Positions 43,530 through 56,142 of a stretch of 64,000 nt of DNA are shown piece after piece. Every line of letters begins with the position of its first letter. Positions within the stretch are counted from its first letter, which is position 1. Under the pieces are notes generated by a model. The model had not been told where the DNA came from. It saw only the letters and a list, made by a program, of their open reading frames with translations, and did no database searches. Source of the stretch: Schistocephalus solidus (taxonomy: Eukaryota; Platyhelminthes; Cestoda; Diphyllobothriidea; Diphyllobothriidae); NCBI GenBank assembly GCA_017591395.1, contig WEDG01004290.1:1-64000 (forward strand), given 5' to 3'. Made by a program: the position numbers and the translations under genes.

Positions 43530-44373
43530 CTGTGGTGCCTTCGTTGGAGGATACATGTGTTCGTTGGATTGCTAAGAACCTCACCCTTGTTACCAGCAGA
43601 AATTCTTGCGGTGCCGATTCAAAATGCTTCTGGATGTTCCCAAATAGCAGTTACAGGATTTCCGCCCGACCGGCCCAGAAAATCCTTCAGAAACTCTGCA
43701 AATATGGAATAATTAAGGATGAATATATGACTCTGTTCTCATCCCGATACGTGGACCTTATTTCTCCCGTTCTGAAGGAGGCGCCTGTTACGCCTACTGC
43801 TTTGCGCGTTCTTCGAGAGTTCGAGTTATATAATTTGACAGCCACAAACCTCAAGGAAATGAATCTCAACAGCCTTATCGGATGCTTAGGAGAGGACACG
43901 GCTGAGAACTTAGTCTCTCTTAATGTGTCTGGCTTATCAATTGTGGAAAATAAAATACCAGTTGTCGTCTCCCTAGGACGATTAAAAAAGTTACAAATAT
44001 TAAATGTTAGCAAGACTAAGTTCACGAATGAATGCCTTCAAACGGCCGTCAACTGTCTACCAAATCTACGATTCCTGAATATCTCCCGCACTAGCATTGA
44101 CTGCATAAATGCCTTGCTTCCTCTTCACAGGAGTCTGACCGGGCTTATAATGCACCGGCTGCACTTGAAAACTACCAAGGGGATGCTAGAAAGCATCCTC
44201 AGTGTGATTTTGCAACTTCACGAGCTTCGTGTTTTGGATGTATCTTCAGAATCCCAGAAAAGTGAAGTTCATGTATCCGGTGTAGAGATTTTATGTTCTG
44301 GCCAAGCCCTTCCACATCTCACACACATTGACCTATGTGGAAATCCTTTTGGTTTAACGCTGGCGGACGTTGC
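43530..44373 (+). CDS. ZYG11/ZER1-family protein, first visible exon (VHL-box-like and LRR part)
   Basis: 844 bp exon between a CTTTTCTTTCTTTTGCAG acceptor and a GTAAGT donor, phase 1 in and phase 2 out. The N-terminal VPSLEDTCVRWIAKNL recalls the Cullin-2 binding (VHL-box-like) start of the family. It is followed by leucine-rich repeats such as LKKLQILNVSKTKFTNECLQ and LPNLRFLNISRTSIDCINAL, ending in HLTHIDLCGNPFG. Family members are substrate receptors of Cullin-2 ubiquitin ligases that recognise N-terminal glycine degrons (known). Whether this is the ZYG11 or ZER1 branch cannot be decided here. It is the first of six clearly aligned exons. Confidence 0.88.
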
Positions 44374-44554
44374 GTAAGTGACTAGTTTTAAGAAGAATAA
44401 GCGTGATTTTTGTATCTCCTTGAAGTCAACCTTGTGAGATTTATTATAAAGAAATGTGCTTTTAATATCCAAACAATAGATTTAGACGTCATTATCAGTT
44501 AAACGTTAATTTTAGATTTATAACAATATTTTTATGGCTATTTTTTCCGTGTAG

Positions 44555-44672
44555 AAACCTTATTCAAAATCATCCTCAGTTGGAATTTGCTGGTCTTGCG
44601 GCGTGGCCGCAGCGCCACAGGCACGAATTGGAGGGGATATATCAGCTTTCACTGAAATATCCTCACATAACC
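44555..44672 (+). CDS. ZYG11/ZER1-family protein, second visible exon
   Basis: 118 bp exon: acceptor TTTTTTCCGTGTAG, donor GTACGT. It completes the split alanine codon and continues NLIQNHPQLEFAGLAAWP, a last LRR-like turn (LEFAGL) before the helical part, ending KYPHIT in phase 0. The family has a similar hPxLEFxGL segment at this position. The intron before it is 181 bp. Confidence 0.82.
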
Positions 44673-44833
44673 GTACGTCTTAAACTTTTTACTATAGTAT
44701 AGCGCTCATCTTTATGGGTTTCAGCCCATGTTCGTTTACGGTTGTCAAGATTCTCTTAAAAAGGCTACGCTTACCTCATTTCCGGTATTAATTACATCTG
44801 TTTACGGAATTTTTCTCCCGTTTATTCGTATAG

Positions 44834-44974
44834 ATGCTGGCCGACCGTGGCCAAAAGCCGCTTCTGGCAATTCTCTTACGCAATAAGGACAGGCGTCAGT
44901 ATTTACAAACAGCTTTTCACAATATTTTCGAAGAGACTAGTTCACGCGAGTGGCTGGACCCCGAGCTGTTGGCA
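44834..44974 (+). CDS. ZYG11/ZER1-family protein, third visible exon
   Basis: 141 bp exon (47 codons, phase 0 at both ends) with TTTATTCGTATAG acceptor and GTAAGT donor. The protein MLADRGQKPLLAILLRNKDR followed by QYLQTAFHNIF resembles the start of the armadillo-like region of the family (a short helix with repeated leucines, then ...R...Q.Al..lf). The intron before it is 161 bp and the one after is 1808 bp. Confidence 0.8.
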
Positions 44975-46782
44975 GTAAGTCGCTTTCTCCTTGTTATGAT
45001 AGCTTTTTGTTGGCTTTCAATGTTTGACCCTTTTAGAAACTACTTGTATTGCCTTTATTTGAAGATCCTAACTGTTATTTGCAGTTTAACATCGATTCGA
45101 TCGTGTAGTTATTTGGTTTACCTTGTGCATCATTTTGACCGTATATAGTCGTGTCGAGTCGGCTTATATCACCTTTCCTCTGCTAAGTAGTACTTAAAGC
45201 TAACAAGCAGATATAATTGAACCGATTACGCTTTTCTCCACGCATGCTTACAAAATATTATCCAATAGTTCTACAAATTCAATGCCTACACCGACTGGGC
45301 AGCTATCTCCTACCACAAAAACCTACACGGTCACTTTAATCTTGATAGAGCTTTTTTCAGGTTCACTATGACTGCTTTTGTGTGTTTAAGGTAGAAGCAC
45401 GCTATTTATCCAAAAAGCTCACTGGTGTTACGACGTATCTGGAGTTTGTGAGATCTTTAGAACACTGACAGTCCCCGTCACCCCACTTAGAGATATATTG
45501 ACATAAGAAAAACTCCTAATCTAAAAATGATTGCGTTTTATCGAATGACCGAAATTACGTAGCAGAAAACACTTTTATTAAAAGTCTGCCCTTTAAATAA
45601 ATCGTCCCAATTCCGTTGATGGAACACCGTGCAGCTGAAGTGGCAAAAGTTTAGACGAACGAATTCAGAAATATGTCTTTCACCCGGTAACCAAATGCGA
45701 GTGAATTCCTGCCAATAATGCGGTTTCAAACGGTTCTGAAGATCGAAAAACGCGCATGTACAGAGTTTAATCACGAACAAACTGCAAAAACTGTGTATAT
45801 AAACGTCTAGTGACGATTAGTACGATGATTTTATCAAAAAACCTGTCTCTTTTTCAGCAGGTATCAGTATCAATATAAGTATATTTGAGGGAGATGTAGG
45901 TGAGTTATCTTTGAATTCTCTATTTGTACATGCGCGTTGTGGTATAAAAAATAGTATCTTGGTTTGCTAGCGAGGCCATTTAAGATGAGCCAACGGAGTG
46001 GAATATAGCTGAAAAAGAGCAGACAGTGAAAAAAACTCATTGTGATTTTTAGGAGCAAAAATTTGATGTCTTTGGGGGCATCGCAGGGGTCACCTGGATC
46101 ATCACCGAAGCTTATGCATATTGACTGTGGAGTCGTATGGAAATCCCAAATCCGTCACAGACTAAGCTGACATTTAATTTAGTTTTGGAGCGAATGCAGC
46201 ATTGTAATGCGAAATTTAAAAAAGGCAGAAATAACCTCTCCGCACCGCCCCCAGTTTTTCCTCATCAAAGTCAATAAACCTTTGCTGTGTATTTTCCCTC
46301 ACTGCGTGAAAAGGACTGCGAAAAAGCCGCGCACTGAGTTTTTTGGAAAATTTGATCGAAATAGACTGGCCTATTTCCACCTAGTACCGATTAAATTGAC
46401 CCTCTTAAAGCGTGAATGCAGTTTATTATCCCACTATCTCAGAGAACGTACGTTTATTTTGTACGCGAAGTATACATATTCATATATTTTCAGGACAAAC
46501 TGATAAGTTTTGTGCACTTATCAGTTTCAATAAGTACGCATTAAACTGGTTGCTGCGGGTATTGCATTTCCAGTTAAGATACGGTTTAAAATTAGTTCTG
46601 CCTTTTGGTTATTCAAGCTGGCCTTGGCAGCCTTATCTCTGTCGACAAGCTGCATTTTCCCTTATCAAAGTTGCTCAAGTTCTCTGCAGACCCTAACAAC
46701 TCGCTGGTCCTCCAGTCCACCAGAACCTGGAAGATTTTATTTTGGACCTTTCTAGTGTCTTTCTGCATCCACTTCATTTTAG
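44975..46782 (+). other. Intron of ZYG11/ZER1-like gene (1808 bp)
   Basis: GT-AG intron. A segment at about 45855-46070 looks like another minus-strand LINE 3' end: it has ATTTGAGGGAGATGTAGG and CTCTATTTGTAC in the same order as the tails at 30120 and 38571. Nothing else was recognised. Confidence 0.6.
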
Positions 46783-47013
46783 GCCGTCCTCCGGGTGATG
46801 CGTCTACACATGAGCCACTCTGACATGATTCTCGCAGGCACTGCTGTCGTTTACAACTTGACCCGCGGTGAACAGAGTGCCCAACTGCCGCTCGATTTGC
46901 TCAATAGAGCCGTAAATATCACCCTGACTGCCATTGAACAGCATCAAAAGTTGCTTCAACTACTGAAGAATTGTTTTCTCACTCTATGCAGTGACACAGT
47001 ACTTCATCGAGCC
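46783..47013 (+). CDS. ZYG11/ZER1-family protein, fourth visible exon (armadillo-like repeat)
   Basis: 231 bp (77 codons), phase 0 at both ends, acceptor TTCATTTTAG, donor GTAAGT. The protein has VVYNLTRGEQSAQLPLDLLN, AVNITLTAIEQHQKLLQL and LLKNCFLTLCSDTVL. The NLT...LQKNCLLTLCSD pattern is highly characteristic of the family's armadillo-like domain. This exon and the next give the clearest identification. Confidence 0.92.
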
Positions 47014-47172
47014 GTAAGTGTCCAACGTATTGTCTTTTGTTGCAATTCGAGTCCTTGCTCGAACCGTCCCTCCGTTTATCACTGGAAGGGCAAGATTGGG
47101 GATTTAAAAAAAAAAACAGACAATGCACCCACCGTCTCTCCACTTTTCTCCTTTCATTTATGGTCTTTTCAG

Positions 47173-47283
47173 CAATTCAGTTGCAAACGGTGTTGCGAAT
47201 TAGTGTTCCAAAGTCTCATCAAGTACGATGATGTGCACATGAAGCGCATGGGTGTGGCGATCATCTCCATCCTCGCCGCAGAG
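47173..47283 (+). CDS. ZYG11/ZER1-family protein, fifth visible exon
   Basis: 111 bp (37 codons), phase 0, acceptor TGGTCTTTTCAG, donor GTAAGT. Ends with HMKRMGVAIISILAAE, a near-identical form of the conserved MxRMAVAIISILAAK helix of ZYG11/ZER1 proteins. The intron before it is only 159 bp; the one after is 10877 bp. Confidence 0.92.
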
Positions 47284-47765
47284 GTAAGTATGGTCTTCTG
47301 ATATTTTTAAACCCTTATCACTAAAACTCTCCTTTTCATCGTAATCACGATAATAATCTAGCAACAACAAAAGCGATCATAATTCTCAGGAAAACCAAAA
47401 AAATCTTTCGTCCATCGGGGTCGATGGGACCACTACTCTCCGGAGGACATTGTGTGACCGCAACGGCTGGCATATTAAACTCTTATACGCGTGTCACACA
47501 CACATGCTAATTTAAGGAGCGTGCTTACTTATGCATCTGCTTTGCTGATCCCTCCAACAGAAGGCAATTGCAGGGATGTCAAACAGAGGAGGCCAGTCGG
47601 ACTCGTTCTAACCTATGACACAGAAAAGCGGATAGGGCTTGTCGTAGGTTTAGTAGTATACTCATTAAAACCAGCAATAGTAATGTGTATTGCGCCTACA
47701 CTTTCGGATTTTTTGTTTTAGTATATGCTAGTTAGTACCGTCGTCTTTTACTCGTAGCCTCAAGG

Positions 47766-48053
47766 TCATCCGTTATAGAATACTGGTAAATATTCCAGAC
47801 TGACGTCTTTGGTTTGCGCAGGGTCTTTGAGCACAACAGCCTCTGTTTGATAGGTGATACGGACGTCAGTCTGTAGAGCAGTATCTTCTGTCACTACGCG
47901 GACGTTAATGTTATCGATTAAGGCGAATATTCGCATTCCAAGAATGTGTATAAGTAACGAAGTAGGCTCTTCGCTCGCCGTGATTTTAGCCTTCTTCATC
48001 TGAGCTTTTGAACTCTTACTTGAGTCCATCGTCAGAGATAGAAACGGAACCAA
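47766..48053 (-). CDS. Unknown 95-codon frame antisense in the intron
   Basis: The protein starts MVPFLSLTMDSSKSSKAQMK, has a basic N-terminal stretch (KSSKAQMKKAK) and then a regular mixed sequence with ILGMRIFALIDNINVRVV. No family is recognised. A TATTTATA element lies about 100 bp upstream on the same strand (48156-48149). Without conservation or transcript support it may be a chance frame. Confidence 0.3.
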   Translation of the reverse strand: MVPFLSLTMDSSKSSKAQMKKAKITASEEPTSLLIHILGMRIFALIDNINVRVVTEDTALQTDVRITYQTEAVVLKDPAQTKDVSLEYLPVFYNG

Positions 48054-48608
48054 ACAAGCAACCGTTATGGGAGGTAGGGACCAATCAACTTCCAGTGACG
48101 CCGGTCCGGAGGTGACTGCGTAGGGCTCTGTATGCTGGCGCCAGATCTATAAATAGATTCACCGAGCTCTAATCGGAGACCCAGGCCTCAATCAATACCC
48201 GGTTTCTTCCTCCAGTAAGAGTTCGAAAGCTCAGCTGAATAAAGCCATACTTCCGGCGACCGAGGACTTATATATATCTCGCGGTAATGAAGGCATTCAG
48301 TGGGCATCTCCTATTCAACCCGAAGCTGGTGGAGGCTGATGCACACAGTTAGTTCGTTGTTGGGCGTGCTGGTACTTGTGGCATCCTGGCGAAATGTTGA
48401 AAATGCACACGTGTTTGCCGAAAAAAACAGGAACAGTCAGTAAAATTATAAAAACTGCCAACTTGCAACGAAGACGGTAATCGGAGACTCGTGCAGTCCA
48501 CAATCCGGTTCGCTAGCATTGGTTGAAGTTTCTCGACTTCGGCACCCAAAGTCTCTCAGTTTAAATCTTAATCGGTACAGTGTGGACTTCTGTCGCTTGT
48601 ATGATCGG

Positions 48609-48843
48609 CAGTTCGACCGTCGATTTCGACGAGGTCCACCGTATGCTCCACACCAGGTGGTGCAGGGACGGTGACTTGCGCGTGAATTAGTTTTAAGTGA
48701 TAGTAGCCTTGCGTTGCAGCTACCGCACTCTCTCCTCCTCCCCCACCTGAGTCCGTTGTCAAGACAGAGTCAAGAAGACCGGAGATGGGAGACGGCGCAG
48801 GTAGCTGGCGCGGTCGAAGTCGCCCCTGGGCGTGCCACCACAC
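48609..48843 (-). repeat. GC-rich ~245 bp interspersed repeat, copy
   Basis: Same ends (GGCAGTTCGACCGTCG and GTGCCACCACACC) and same orientation as 20258-20506. Shorter by about 12 bp. Located in the long intron. Confidence 0.75.
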
Positions 48844-50199
48844 CTGGCTCGGATCCCACGGAGGGAGAGTGCCATAAAGGCCACATTAAGAAGAAGCCAT
48901 TGCAACCTGACTCTCAGTTCGCCAGTCACCCACTCCATACAAAACACACATTGGGCTGACCACGCGGTCCGAGTTATCCCGTCAGTTGGCAACCTTCCAA
49001 GCCACGGCTTTTAGCGCACCGTGATAGTTACAAGCGCGTCAGATTGTTTATAGTGAGGAACGTGCGCTGAGCTGTAGACCTCATTTTCTCCCCAACCCCC
49101 ACCATCAGACACTGTCCGAGCCGGTCAGTTGCCTGATGTGGGAGTGGGCGCATTGGCTGATGGATCGGCGTATCCATCTTCGCGCGCCACAGCATGACCT
49201 GGCCCCCATAACGCACACACCAGGATTCACAAACTTGTTCACAAACTTGTATGATAATGCTGCCTTCGCCCTCTATCATCGTGGTCCACGCAACTCCTCC
49301 GGTATACGTGGGCTTGTAATCGTCCTCTCACAATAGGCCTGCCATGCATTGTTACAGCGAAGGGGCACCCACCGGAAATTATTATCGTGCGAGCATTTTC
49401 TACCCACCCCATGCAGAATCAAAAATAGTCGCAGCTGCAAGAACTGGTTAAATTTAACCTCTAACGTGATCTTCTGATTGTTGCCGAGATTTGTCCAGGT
49501 AACTCTTCAATAAACCGCCTTATTTCGCTGCTTTGAGCTTGTCCCTCGATGCGACAGCGTCGAAAAGGATATTGATATTCGTTGTCCAGTATCGTTTGTT
49601 TATAAATAACACGTCCTTGAAGCATCGCTACAAACGTTCTACGATCAGTCAAGCTGATGACATCTTAACCAGTTCAAGGTTTACAATGCAGATGCATCTT
49701 ACCAGCTGCCGAAACTGGCGACACCTGTAGCTCGGGCCGTTTTCCCGTTTTCACGCCTCTGAAAGCTCACGTATCAACGTCAACAAAAAAGTCTCAGATT
49801 TACAATAACCCATCACAGCGAAGATACTGAGCACAGAAATCCTATCTTTATCCCCAGCCCTGGTCTTAAAAGGCTGCAACAAATGATCCTCACCAAAGTT
49901 CCCAATCTGCCAGGCAGCTTAGAGAATTCTCGATCTCTGGCGTTACAGTGACTGGATCAACTCGAGGACCTTACAGCTGTTTTTCCTGACAACTGGAAAT
50001 AGGTCCAACGGCGAAGATTCCGTTCGCCAACTTCGGACAGTGCAGGTGCAGTCGGCTATAGATGACCGTAAAAACGATCGAACGGATGTGGGGACTTCCC
50101 TGGGTCGGAATTGGAATGTCGACAGCATTTAGAAGCCCAACCGACTTACTCCTAGGTCCTGAGCCCTGGGTGACTGTGTTTGTGATATGAAAAGGCAAT

Positions 50200-51490
50200 T
50201 TTATGGCTGAAAAAGTCGAGCGATGATGTGAGGCCTTCAGCCATCTTCTCAACTTTAATAACCAAGCCATTATGAGGCAATTGGCCGTCTTAAAGGGGGT
50301 GTTTAGGTGGCAAGAAAACTTCCACGAAGTTGCTTCAAAGGCCTTCACCATTTTCATTTTCAGGTTATTTCATATTGCAATTAGTCCTAGAACGAGATCC
50401 AACCAAGTCGAGTTCAGAAATAAACGTTTATGCGGCAGCCCAAGATCCACACTGCGACCCATCTGTGAACTATGTCATAAGAACCAGCAACCGATGGTCG
50501 TATGCCTTGTCGCGTTCGTGGTTCTTCGTGGCGGATGATGGTATACTGGCAAAACTCATTGCAATAATCAGGGCTTACTATTCCTCCACTAATGCCTGAA
50601 TTTTGACTTAAAAAATATATCCTAACCTTTCGATACTTCATCTGGCGCTTTGTAAAGTTGTTTCCTCTCGTCCATTCTGTCTATGTGCGAAGTTGACTAC
50701 ATTGTCGGAAGGGTCCTACACGGTTTTGAGGGCGTTTACTTTACACCCGGGTGCCGGCTGACTGATCCCGACTATGTTGACGATGTCGCCACAGGCTGTG
50801 TTGACCTACAGACTGGGATTAAGATAGTTAAATGAGTCAGTTTATCCATAAACACCAGTGTTTCTAACTGCATCCCCGACCACAGGTAAGGCACCCTTCA
50901 GGCTTAATGGCTGTCAAATTAAACAGTAGTTAGATTCACTTGCCCCAGTATGAAGCTGCTGCCGAATGCACGGAGTCGGAATGACGTCGTCTCCCAGATT
51001 GACGCTGCTCGTAGGATTTGAACACTCCATGAACCCGACACGTCCTCTTCATGGTCACAAAGATCCGCACGTACCGGGCATTCATCCGCTCAACCCTGTG
51101 CTCGTGGAAGAGGAGCAAATACAGACGGTGTTAGGACACAGGTTTCTGCGAACTATTCTTCGGGTGCAGTAAATTGGCTTGGTTTCGAGTGGGACAGCAT
51201 ACACTCTCGCTGACGACATCGAATGGATATCTTAGGCTATCCAAGAAAGACGACTAAAATGGCTTATGTAGGCTCTTCGTTCCCCGTACTATGAGCTTAA
51301 TGTGGCTGTCCTCGATCCGGAGCCGTTGCTCGTCTGGAGACTTACAGGGGAGGAGGTCAGCTCAAAACCCTGCTCGACACGGTTCGTCAAAACATTGAAG
51401 TGGTTCGTATTCAGTCTTGATCACTGTAGGAGGGAATTATTCTAGCTGTCGAGATCCGCTGCCACATATCCTCCCGCGTTGAGAGGTACA
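50200..51490 (+). mobile_element. RTE-like LINE remnant in the intron
   Basis: Frames in order include LIAIIRAYYSSTNA (near 50550-50590), VYFTPGCRLTDPDYVDDVA with the catalytic YVDD at 50773-50784 (usually YADD) and VLGHRFLRTILRVQ (51128-51170). A further RRLKW-like block lies near 51250. The same family, in better shape and starting upstream, is at 62620-64000 (LIEAYYRSPTARVLVHNS). Many frameshifts; dead. Confidence 0.65.
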
Positions 51491-51705
51491 ATTAGCGACC
51501 TTATGAATGACGAATTAACCGGGTATAATAATAGCCGTACTACTTAAATAAGAAACGTTTATTGTGTTATCTCATTTAGGATGCGTGCTCTCATGACTGT
51601 GGCGGGGTTGTCGGTTACCATTAGATATATAAACCTGCAGCCTATTTCGGCCCTCCGATTTGCATAAGCGCGCCATTAACGCCTTTTCTGCGAAATCCGA
51701 TTCAT

Positions 51706-51870
<165 letters not shown>

Positions 51871-53586
51871 CCCACTTTTGTGCACCGCTTCCCTGTCCAC
51901 GGGCATATACTTGGGTAACTTTCTCGCGGTCTGACCTACCGAACTACAGAGACAACTACCATCACCACCAAAACCATCGCGAAAGCGTCTGCGTCGACTC
52001 GGATGAACGACACCAGACTGCTCACTCTCCTTTAGCTGGTCTTAAGTCCACGCGAATCCTTTGCGAACGCCAGCTTCTGATCGATGGAGTATATTGACGC
52101 TAATTTCTAAAGGAACACATCTTGTCTCAAAAGCGTTTACGATATGCTGCGGGCGGTAAATTACCTCTGACGGATTCCTTCCTCGCCGAATACAGAGGCT
52201 ATAGTTGATGGGTATGCCTAGGTTGGCATTCCTCGTGAATTGGTCACGTACGCACCTTTGTGCCCGCCTTCGTTCCTCTAAGTCGTTAATGTGCGTTTTC
52301 ACACAACTGCACTAGTTCGCAACCGATTTAGCCCTGGCTCAGTGGAGTAGTTAAGTTAAAGTCACGTAAGGGCGATCCGATCGGATTGCAAGATGGAATA
52401 TGAGGTTTCTTTTTTCTCTTGTATCTCTACACTTGCTCAGTGCGACGTCAGTGTCGAGCATCAGCAAACAGTTATACTTTAACTTTTTCTGTATAACATA
52501 AAAAGTATAACTACGAATTACACCACACTTACGAGTTCACTGCGGTGATAGCGTTGTCTGTCGTCAATCTCGATTATGGTGATATGTCATTTATTCATTT
52601 GAGCCTTAAGGGAACCAGCCCGAATTCACCTACCTGTCGGATTTTTACGTCAATTTAATGGCTCACAGCCGGTGATACGTATTGTATGTGCCTCGACTTT
52701 ATGATTTAGGCCAATTTCTATCTATGATCCGTCTCCGCGGCGGTACAGCTCGTTTTATTTAAACGTTTGAGTCGAACTGACAGACCCGATGCCACTCGCC
52801 ATCTGAGTAAATGTCTCGGAAAGAGGAGCACACCCGCTAAGTCAACGATCTGGTAACCAGATGGCTTGCGAATATGACTGCGTTAGAATCGTCTTTCTAC
52901 AGCCAAGTTTATGACTGGAAGAAATTTCATCTGCGTATTGACAAGTGCTGCCGAACTTTGACGCTTATTGGCTACCTCACGGCCAATCAGAGACGCAATT
53001 GGTATTTACGCGCGAGTATCAATACCGAAACACCACCAACAGCCTTTTCGGCTACTGCGACAATTGGAATGTTATTCAGTTTCTCCAGAGTGACCAATGT
53101 TGTCATTTGCTTGTTATGTGCCACTCCCACCCAAAGCAGTGACAGTATAATGTCAAGCTTAATTATGGACGCTTAGAGTTCTTTGGCTTGTTACTTCTGA
53201 CTAGTCAAAATTAATCAGAAACCTGTTTGCTAATGGTCAGAGGTTTAAGAGGCAACTTGACCATTTTCAACTGCCTATGTTTAAGAAGCTCGTAGTGATC
53301 ATGGCGGCAGTAAGTGCATGCATGGTAGCGTTGATAGCCGTATAAGCAGCTGCATGATCCTACTGATAAGTAAACCGTTTCCTACAAATACACGCTCGGC
53401 GTTTTATATCTCACTTTCTAGATGTATTCATGACTGCAATTTAACTGCTCATGCATGTGGACTGAATTCTTAGCTCACGTTGACAGTTATCATAAAAACT
53501 TTCAGTAACAAGAAAGCTTCGAAGAAACTGTTGTGATAAAAAAAGGTCTGCGGTATTTTATAGCTTAACGAGTAGTCAGCATTATC

Positions 53587-53745
53587 GAGAAGAAGGAGAT
53601 GCGATCACTGGGACAACAGATTTATTCGCCTGACGTTTCGGATTCCAACTCGAACCCACATGAAGTGGGAATTCGAATCCGAGCTGGAATCCGCAACTTC
53701 AGGCGAATAAATCTGTTGTCCCAGTGATCGCATCTCCTTCTTCTC
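53587..53745. repeat. Perfect 47 bp inverted repeat with hammerhead-like centre
   Basis: Arms 53587-53633 and 53699-53745 are exact reverse complements. Inwards the match continues imperfectly over about 20 bp (GGATTCCAACTCG against CGAGCTGGAATCC). Read on the minus strand, the centre gives a CTGAAGT block in place of CTGATGA, a stem II of about 13 bp and then GAAAC-GTC followed by the second arm. This matches the order of a type-I hammerhead with a very short ACGT stem III and a long stem I. One or two core positions differ from consensus (A9 is T, U7 is A), so it may be decayed. Confidence 0.6.
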
Positions 53746-54399
53746 ACTTACTTCCTGGTTCTCTCATTTTCGCTTATATCCACAGTCAGCATTATCCTGT
53801 TGCGTTTTCGCCTGACCGAAGAAGGCAGCCACGTCTTCGAGCCATAGGACTTAGATAAGGTGTAGTGGAGTTGGCTGAAGTCAGTGAGACTTGTTTAAAA
53901 ATTGTCTTAACATCGGCGAATTCGAGTAATGCCGTCTGGGCCGTTGACTCAACTGTATCGTGATTCCTACCATTGGTGTTCTGCTAAAGCGTGATTCCTA
54001 CCCTAGTAGGTACAGGTAAAAAAATCAGAATCACATTTAGGATATGTCGTCTAAACTGCGAAAAGTAAATCCGCATTAAATAACAACAATTAAACAAAAA
54101 TGCTTTGATATCGCGTAAGATTGTTACGAAGTGGTCTTCATCTCCTTTCAAAACACGCCAGCAGCGTTCATCTAAGTGCCCCTGAAGTGAATGCTGTTGA
54201 ACTCCGGAATGTTTCCTCAAAATCTCAGTCTGGCTGTCTAGATTTTCTGAGTGTTCGCACTTGCATGCAAATTGACTTAATTTTCCAGGTGATAGTTGGT
54301 TTGTGATTGTACCCAGCCTTATTAAATCACCGAAACGGTGGCCATTCGTCAGAATATATTTTTGAACCTGCTGCTACTTCGCGTTCAACGAGAGCGATC

Positions 54400-54934
54400 A
54401 ACGTAGCTGTATTTCGCTTGTGTATGTAGAACTATCTGACGTCCGTACCCTGACACAATCCAAGGGCCTATGGAACATCAGGGGGTTAGCCCAATTCCGA
54501 TATTTCTCTGCTGAATCCCTACCGTTTTCTTCTGCAGGTGCATCTCCACCTAAATAACGGCCACGCTTGTAATTACGGCGCACTGCAAATCAGGCCTAGT
54601 TGATTTTTGTTGCGTTTTCCGGTGTTCCATTCAGCCTTTCTAGTGACAGCTACCATTTTGGAGCAGATTTCCAGGCAGTTATTGAGCCAGTCAACCACAG
54701 GATTTGGAGGTCTATCAGGTCTGCCAATTCTTCCAGTGGCGTTCTGTTGCTCCTGAGGTAAACTGGGTCCAAAATTTCACCGCGTTTCAAATTACAGTGG
54801 AGTATTCCGTTCACATCACAATACTGGAAGAATTCCTTTCCTTTTCTAATTGATCGACTATACTGACAACTCTCTCTGTTGCACCTCAATACCGACACAT
54901 TATATCCACGGACCTTCTTGTTCTGGAAAATCAC
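54400..54934 (-). pseudogene. Merlin/ISXO2-like DNA transposase remnant
   Basis: On the minus strand, CNRESCQYSRSIRKGKEFF looks like the zinc-ribbon start of ISXO2-type (Merlin superfamily) transposases (C..C...SiRkg.ff). Next come LHCNLKRGEILDPVYL, LEELADLIDL and, after a frameshift, VVDWLNNCLEICSKM. Further on RRNYKRGRYLGG matches the conserved DES.F.KRKYNRGR block with the acidic part lost. Terminal inverted repeats were not identified. Merlin elements occur in flatworms (known). Confidence 0.55.
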
Positions 54935-56142
54935 CGGCCTAAAGCTCTACTAAGAGACCATTTTGGAGGAGATATCGTGACACCGCTTCTTCCCTATGTA
55001 CCATTTCAGTATGAACATCTCGTAGCAACATTTTGAAGGAAATGCTGAAGTAGGAGCAAAAATGAAGGCAGCAATCATGCTATAGCAGCATCGCATTGTT
55101 GGGGGTAAACCTTTTCAGTACAGTCTTAGGCCAGCTTCTGAAATCGTCATTACTTGTCGAATGTCGCAGCTTAGTGCCAACTAACTAAATCCTAAAATGT
55201 TTGCGTAGGCTTACCGAATCTCCAGTCGGATTTCGTAGTGTAGCATTCAAATTTAAAGTTTTAACCACTTTGTGTCCGCGGTTAATGCTATGCGGAGGTC
55301 GGCCGCGTCAACCCTTAATCTGTCAGCCTTAAAAGGCTCCTAAAAGGGATCCGACCTATGCACTGCCGCTGCTTGCGCATGTACTTTGTGCCGCCACAAC
55401 TGAAGTGGACATGTGATACAGCCTTGACCTCTTTGTTACCTGTTGCTTAAAAGTTGATCTTCGACACCGAGAAGAACGGAGAAGACGGAGTTCATGCACC
55501 AACCGCCGCCAAAAGGGGAATGCATGATAGTTGTGAACGAAAATCGTCTTGTGGATGTTCTTAAATTTGACGGGCCCGTGTCATATGCACACTCTCCAGT
55601 GTGCGAGAACGCTCAACTGCTTTCACCAAAATTGTTTTCGAAGCATATTAACGCTTAAGTGGCTGACTTTTGACGCCCTCCGAGTCCTGGAAACCGTGGG
55701 CGTGTGAGTCCGTGCGAGTCCAATAATCGGTCTACGGGACTTAGCAAATTATGTACCTCAAAAATCATGGGTTCGCACAATCTGCTCTTTTCCAATAATA
55801 ACACCGTTACGTCATCTACCAGAAACTTTATTCGACTTTCGTCTAGGATATCGTCTGCCAAGTATTATAACTAACCTGTTCGGAACCCCCTAATCCGTAG
55901 CTGCACGACAGGCAAACCAGGAGCGTTAGCTTCGATTGACATCCGTTATGGTCTTTCTTCCCTCTTGCGATTTCATCTCAAGTTATTGCATTGAATGGAA
56001 GTCTACGACTACGTATGTATATATACGAAAGTGCCGCCTAAACAGGCCACGTGGTATATGCGTTGGACCAACACGGGGGCCACATCAGGGCACGGCATGC
56101 GTTATTCGGGTTGCGCTCCGCTAACAAATGCCGAACATGGGA

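Noticed and set aside
52874..53176. 100-codon frame in the long intron as an exon
   Set aside because: Two overlapping frames are open, no splice-site pair or family match was found, and it does not fit ZYG11/ZER1.
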